NCBI GenBank assembly: GCA_027600665.1
Contig: JADGJL010000064.1
Span: 11,709 to 49,702 of the forward strand
Origin: Irineochytrium annulatum
Taxonomy: Eukaryota; Chytridiomycota; Chytridiomycetes; Chytridiales; Chytridiaceae
Direction of reading: 5' to 3'
Length of the DNA: 37,994 nucleotides
Shown here: one piece after another, positions 32,801-37,994 of the stretch
Numbering within the stretch: position 1 is the first letter of the stretch
Layout: each line of letters starts with the position of its first letter
The notes under the pieces: generated by a model
What the model saw: the letters and a program-made list of their open reading frames with translations, nothing else
What the model was told of the DNA's origin: nothing
The model's database searches: none
Made by a program: the position numbers and the translations under genes

Positions 32801-35800
32801 GTTTCACAGACGGAGCATACGTTAGCTTGTTCATGAACGGATTGTTGGATCTACAAGTTAACAAATACGCAGGCCTTCAGCCCCCACCTTCCGTCAGCTA
32901 AATAAAGGCCTTTCTGGGAGTGGATTGTCGACTCCCACAGCAAAATTAGCTCCAGCAACATTCGCATGGTCAGGTCAGGTCTCGTTGCAATAATCCAGCT
33001 CCAAATGGGGATCGCCGTATCGATGCAAGCAACGTCGAACATTTTAAGTGGCGTACGACAAGCCAAGTATATCAGCTCCTCGTCTGCCTACGAGAAATTT
33101 CAGGAAGTTGGCACAACAGTCACATTATTACCGTCGGAGAGGAGACTAGCAGAGCGGCAGCTCGATAGAGTGCCGGGTTTAAAGAACGGAGAAACACGTC
33201 TCGGCCAAAGGACGTGGGGCAAGCTTTCAGATCCTCCTTGATGAGGTGTATAACTTTATCGAGATTTTGTGTTCCTGTGGACAAGTTAACGTCGTATGAA
33301 CCGGCAAGATACTAACCGTGCACACCAGCATTGAAAGCTTTGACCATCCCGCGTACTTCACCAACAAAATGAGCTCGAGTATTTAGCGACCGTACTATGT
33401 CCGATGCAACATCTTCGCAAACGTTCAGATAGGTTCACCACCGGCATTATCTCACCTTGGTTTGAACAAAAGCGGCTAAGCAATGCAACAACGTTCGAGT
33501 TATCCGATAGCACTAAATCGGGATAGTTTACATGCAGATCAATTAAATAACCCTGTTTCTCATCAAAAAGGGTTAGAGGATTCTTTCGAACCTGCAAAAG
33601 CGAAGCGGTTTCTCCCGATGAGCGCTTCAGTGCGGATGAAATGAGGTCGGTGCTTAACGTAAGAAATTCTCTGAGAGCAGAGTCCTTTTCCACCTGATCC
33701 AAGAAAATCAAGTCAAAGCCAATCTTGGCTTCCAAAAGTTTCTAACAAATTTTAGACAAGTTTTCTTTCCATGTGCGAGAACCTTTTTTTCCAAGCGATA
33801 AAAGTTATTACTGTCTAAGTACTGCACAATATCTATAATCAAGTAGAGGATTGTTCGGTCCCACAAGATTCCCGGAATCGCCCCAACAACTTTAGTCAGC
33901 GTCCTTGAGGAAAACGCGCGTAGTTTCGACAATCTGTGCGCGGAGCACTTTAAAAGGTACCGCAACGATTTGACGAGTGAGCTTTTTCCAATATGTCTCC
34001 CTCCGAGGTAGATTTGAACAATCTTTTACAAGTCAAAAGTAATTCATCCAGACGTGTCTTACCGCATCGCCCATCCACTCCAAATAAGGATAAAACTCGC
34101 TGTTGTACAAGCGTTCATCGGCCAAATACATCAACGTAGGCTCTAAAGAGCTCTTCTTCACTCGAAGGCCTTCGACTTGCGCGATTGCTAAAAGGAAGAG
34201 GGAGGAGTTTGTCGACAGGTTTTTTACATCCATATTTCGATTCTGGAAGAACACGCCAACGTTCATCTTAGATCGCGCCAAGATCTGCAAGGAAGTTAAT
34301 AACGCGCCCGCTTAATATAATTGCTACATTATCCGCAAATTTGAGCCTGAGGATTGAATTGGACACAAGGTCGGCCTCCAAGTTACGACGGTCACGGCCC
34401 AACAACAGCGGCGGTGTCTTCGAAGCGATAGACGTCAGCGACGGAAGCCACTCCTTTGGCCACACACATCCTGGCCCAAGTATGAAAAGGACAACGTAAA
34501 GCCAGAAATTCCGAAACAAGAGTAAAAGGTCATCCTTCACTTCGATCTCGGGATGGACATTCTCCGAATCGCAAATACGCTTCATAACATTTGAGATTTC
34601 CAATAGCTCGCATATTAACGTATCCTAAGGCAGATTAAATAATGTCCATTCTACATTCAGGAATTCACTCCACTCACAGATGGCGATTTGAGACCAGCAG
34701 CACGATCATTGAAAAGGGCTACCATCTTTTCGAGGTAAAAATCCGCATACGTTTGGCACTCGGCCAACATCGGCCCAATCTTCTACTTCATCAGTAATAA
34801 CGTTAACGAGTATCCAACCTTCGATATGGGCACAGACGATGTACTCGCGACCATGGTAGAAAGACCCTCCTTAAAAACGTCGAAGTCACATGACGTGCTA
34901 ATGGTGCCCAAGCACTCCCAGAGGGACTCGTTCAGAGAAGGATCTGATGAGTCTTGCAGGCTTTTCGTGAGAGAAGGGATCACAATTTCTACCACCTTCC
35001 AGGTCAGTCGGTCTCAAGCGAACTTGATGTACCTGCTTCGGCTTTAAGATTGGCGAAATTTTTGCCAAAGAAGCGGCACTAAAGCTGCTCATAGATGTTT
35101 GGTCGTTGTTGATCAACGTGTACAACGTTGATTTGAGGACGTTGGGCGAGCTTGACTTCCTCTGATAAGCAACTTTAGAAAATGCGAACTAAACAGTCAT
35201 TTCACGGTTACTTGGAGGCACTTTGACAGTGTGTCTGCAACACAGTTTTTAAACAGCGACGCGTACAACCCTCCGGCTTCTTGAACATAAATTTCCGGCG
35301 GATATAGGGTAAGCTTGATAAGCTTTTCAATTACGTGATCGGACACTGGGGGATAACTGACACGTTGAGCGTTATCGAGAGCGAAACAATACCTTTGAGC
35401 TAAAATACAAAGGGACTCGATGCAAATAAGGTATATTTCGCAACTGGACGCTTCAGCAGACGCCGGGCGATAGGAGTCAATAAAAGAATCAATATCGGAA
35501 AAGAAATCCGAAGCCTCGCCGCCATCAGACAGGAGGTTGGCGAAAGTGGCGCATTGCTTGACAAGTAAGAGGCAAGTCGTGAAAGTGCACGCTTACGATG
35601 CTGACATGGAACGTATTGATGTGAACTTCGTCCTCGGGGTACTCCATGCAGTACTCAATAACTCTGTCCCACCGAGACCTTCCGTACAGCTCCCTCCCCT
35701 TTATCAGTAACGCATCATTGATCGCAACTGAGGGGAAGTGTTTGTCCCTCAGCAAGTCCTCCCAAAGAGCCTCCGGGTTTGAGCTACTGGGATTAAAGAA

Positions 35801-36571
35801 TCCGGACAAGACTGCTCGCAACAATCTGACGAGCTCAAAAATGACCACGTGTTGAGTTTTCGAGTAAAGTTCGGAAGTGTCACCGATGCCGCCATCATCA
35901 ACGAATGCCAACAACGATGATATAACGATGTCGGCCATAGGGGTCAGCATCGACCCGTTGGCAGTGGTCAATGCGGACGCAATACCAATCAGACCGGCGC
36001 GAGGGCTCGATAGCCCTGTAGAGTTAATGAGATGTTGTGTGAACGAACCAAGCACACCTTGTTCGCGCGAGCAGTGCCCGATAAGGCCTACGAGGCTCTT
36101 CGACATCAGATTTATAATCTCGCCTTCGAAATTGGGATAAATCTTCGCAACTTGAATCAGCCTCGTGGTCAACTCAAAGACGTAGTTTTCAAGCTGCTCA
36201 GCGTCTGCAACGATTGAGATACGTAATCACTGCATGCTCGTCAAAAACCTTCATTTGGCGTTGCCGCTGCAAACTCTTGCAGATTCTTGAGCTGGTCCAA
36301 ACAATATTGTATCAAAGTATGCTGAGAGCGGTCCGCCGCACTCGTAATGAAGTCCAGGATGCCGATGATGCCCAGATGGTGTGACGTGTCCTGCAAGTTT
36401 GCCTTTCAGAACCGCCCAGCACGGTGAGCAACCCACATTAACCACAAGCTTGTCGTCCTGCCCTCCTTCGACGAGATCAGGGCAAAATATATCAATGATC
36501 TGATCAGCCGAGACGCCGGGCGATGCGGCGAAAGCCTCCGCGGCGTCGCGAAATAGAGTCACAACGCTCAT
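29840..36571 (-). CDS. STT4: Phosphatidylinositol 4-kinase alpha (Stt4 type), 33 exons
   Basis: Plasma-membrane kinase making PI4P. Exons: 36571-36437, 36390-36249, 36204-35597, 35556-35393, 35356-35212, 35161-35033, 34995-34819, 34782-34678, 34624-34328, 34284-34063, 34022-33783, 33741-33456, 33412-33317, 33274-33132, 33087-32888, 32850-32650, 32598-32446, 32403-32267, 32223-32114, 32048-31851, 31808-31575, 31534-31460, 31413-31246, 31201-31076, 31027-30794, 30752-30676, 30635-30587, 30546-30426, 30386-30227, 30187-30120, 30082-29971, 29930-29896, 29853-29840; 1786 residues. Helical N half, then the lipid-kinase accessory domain ([20 protein letters not shown]), [32 protein letters not shown], catalytic DRHNGN (about 1640), DFG (about 1658), [12 protein letters not shown], and NGIPF at the end. 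Introns 36-65 nt; two (36 and 48 nt) have no in-frame stop. The start is the first ATG in frame; an extra upstream exon is possible. Confidence 0.93.
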
Positions 36572-37822
36572 GATCGAGGTTTCTTGGTGTCACTCAGCGA
36601 GCGGGCCAGGATCTTGGAAGTGACGTGACGATTGTTAAGGCAGGACTGGGCTGGCTTGAATGCTAGGATTGCCTCAGCACAAGCCTCCCCAAGCCTCCCT
36701 ATTGTTTCTCCCGTCCCCATGAAGTCGTCAGCCGTCGTGCTCCCGTACATCGCTGAGGTCCCCTGCCTCTTCCACACCTAAAAACCCGCATCAAGCCTTT
36801 CCCTACCAAGCGGCGTCCTCCTAGGTCAGCAACGGAGCGCCATGGTGGTGTTACGTCGACATTCCCTCGCGGCATCGCCTCTAGCGCCGTGCCGCCCATC
36901 CGGGTCGGCTTTGTGTTTAAATCTTGTGGACACACGCGTCTGGGAGTACGGGCTAAGCTGGACGGTTTAGCGACGATGATGGGTTCTCAAACAAGCCTGA
37001 GCGCATGCGGGAGGAGACGACGGAGGCTGATGAGGAACGTCCCGCGGATGGCAGCCTGGCCGTAACGATCGTTGTCCTTCGCGGAGTGAAGGTTAGCGTA
37101 TTCGGTTGGTGAGCTCTCTGCCATTCCACTCCAACGATTTACCAACTCTTTATTGCAGCAATACTGGGTTTTTCGCTTCCGTTCGCGCATGACGCTTCGC
37201 CCTGCCTATGCCACTCAGCGCGGCGTGCTGCAGGGCCTATCGCAACGGCGGTGCTTAACAACCTCTCTGCTGGTCACAACTAGGGACCGCCCGCAGTGTT
37301 AAAGCGCCGCGCATTAAACCACGAGGCATTACACCCGAATACTAAACCGTTGCGGCATGATATGTGCCCTTCACCGCAGTTGGACCCCCCCTCGCATTGG
37401 GGTCATGCGTATTAAGTCATAGTTTGAGAGCTTTTTCGGTACGAGCAGGATAAATGAGCATTCTGACGGAGGTGCCTGAGCTTTAGTTGAATGCAGCGAA
37501 GGATGGCTTCCGCAAGGAAGGAATTTAAGAAATAATGAGCGCGTTGACGCCCCTGCATTATATTATGCATGTACTTTATTTGACTCTTGTCCACATTTTC
37601 ATTGTCCATCATGCTGCCGCTTTGTTCTTTGCCCAAAGCATGCGCGTTCCTTGAAAAGATGAAGCAGAACTAATGTCTCATGAAGTCCGGCGCTCATGGA
37701 TTGTCATGTCCGTTGCACAAAGAGATAGCAGAAAAGTCGCAATTCTTTTTTTTATATTCTGCCTAGTTACAGTCCGTTGATCATACACATCAACCCGCAC
37801 TGTCCCACCAAGAATTGAGCGT
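36572..37822. other. 1.25-kb gap upstream of PI4K-alpha, no gene recognised
   Basis: A minus-strand frame at 36777-36568 (69 codons, with GETIGRLGEACAEAILAF) ends by overlapping the PI4K start in another frame. It is preceded by a TTTTTAG acceptor-like site and could be an unplaced upstream exon, but I found no splice that joins it. Other frames (37190-36987, 37636-37412) are unremarkable. A near-perfect 10-bp tandem AAGCCTCCC(C/T) lies at about 36682-36700. No tRNA B box, mobile element or longer repeat seen. Confidence 0.45.
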
Positions 37823-37994
37823 TCAAGACTGCGCGAGCTTGGTGATGTTGTCCCCCGTCAATCTAAAAGTGGTCCACTCGTCCATCGTTACTGCACCAAT
37901 AGACTTGTAGAAATCGATGGCGGGCTTGTTCCTGTGTCAATGCAAACATAACATCAAAACATGCCATTACCCTCGCAACCGCCCTCCTTCCATC
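37823..37994 (-). CDS. GNAT-family N-acetyltransferase (diamine/thialysine type), C-terminal part only
   Basis: The gene enters from the right edge; only its last exons are inside. Exon 37931-37823 ends at TGA and encodes NKPAIDFYKSIGAVTMDEWT followed by TFRLTGDNITKL. This matches the end of GNAT acetyltransferases of the spermidine/diamine/thialysine group (pattern N-x-PAI-x-FY-x-S-x-GA...DEW...RL-x-G). A 39-nt intron (37970-37932, donor GTAATG, acceptor CACAG) probably joins it to an exon from 37971 rightward with GGRLRG. The acetyl-CoA loop is beyond the edge, so substrate and completeness cannot be judged. Confidence 0.75.

Noticed and set aside
36568..36777. Possible first exon of PI4K-alpha
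   Set aside because: Its frame cannot be joined to [14 protein letters not shown] by any acceptable donor-acceptor pair that I could find.
1..37994. CRISPR arrays, transposons, telomeric repeats, rRNA or tRNA genes
   Set aside because: I looked for spaced repeats, terminal inverted repeats, transposase or reverse-transcriptase motifs, telomere-like repeats and tRNA B boxes, and found none that hold up.

Overview
The window is a piece of nuclear DNA from a compact, intron-rich eukaryote, most likely an early-diverging zoosporic (chytrid-type) fungus. Three things point there. A HIS4-type fusion (phosphoribosyl-AMP cyclohyd­rolase, phosphoribosyl-ATP pyrophosphohydrolase and histidinol dehydrogenase in one protein) is typical of fungi. 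A CYB5D1-like gene belongs to a family known from cilia and flagella and absent from most non-flagellated fungi. Introns are very short (mostly 36-60 nt) with loose donors (GTAAGN, GTGGGN, GTTNNN), CTAAC/CTGAC-like branch sites and NAG acceptors. I rebuilt about 110 introns by reading exons through frame changes. Every complete gene model below sums to a multiple of three and ends at a stop.

Layout, left to right. 1-0.7 kb: end of a probable secreted Cys-rich protein gene (+), weakly supported. 0.7-4.5 kb: minus-strand block of eIF3e, mitochondrial porin (VDAC) and SRP14. 4.7-8.7 kb: plus-strand makorin (C3H/RING E3 ligase) and ESF1 (rRNA processing). 8.7-9.8 kb: a gap that hides a 55-residue mitochondrial ribosomal protein gene, bL33m (-). 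9.8-10.5 kb: BCAS2/SPF27 splicing factor (+) with two GC-AG introns. 10.7-16.4 kb: nucleoporin NUP188 (-). 16.6-18.4 kb: elongation factor eEF1B-gamma (-). 18.8-21.2 kb: transketolase (+) of a bacterial-looking subtype. 21.5-22.4 kb: CYB5D1-like (-). 22.7-23.3 kb: low-molecular-weight tyrosine phosphatase (+). 23.4-24.5 kb: NDFIP/Bsd2-type membrane adaptor (-). 24.5-27.5 kb: HIS4 (+). 27.5-29.6 kb: condensin subunit NCAPH/Brn1 (-). 29.8-36.6 kb: phosphatidylinositol 4-kinase alpha/Stt4 with 33 exons (-). 36.6-37.8 kb: a gap with nothing recognised. 37.8 kb to the end: the 3' end of a GNAT acetyltransferase (-).

The genes are unrelated housekeeping functions (translation, rRNA maturation, splicing, nuclear pore, sugar and histidine metabolism, chromosome condensation, phosphoinositide signalling, ubiquitin ligase adaptors). 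There is no operon logic and no obvious mobile element. Packing is tight: convergent stops as close as 5 bp and divergent starts as close as 55 and 71 bp.
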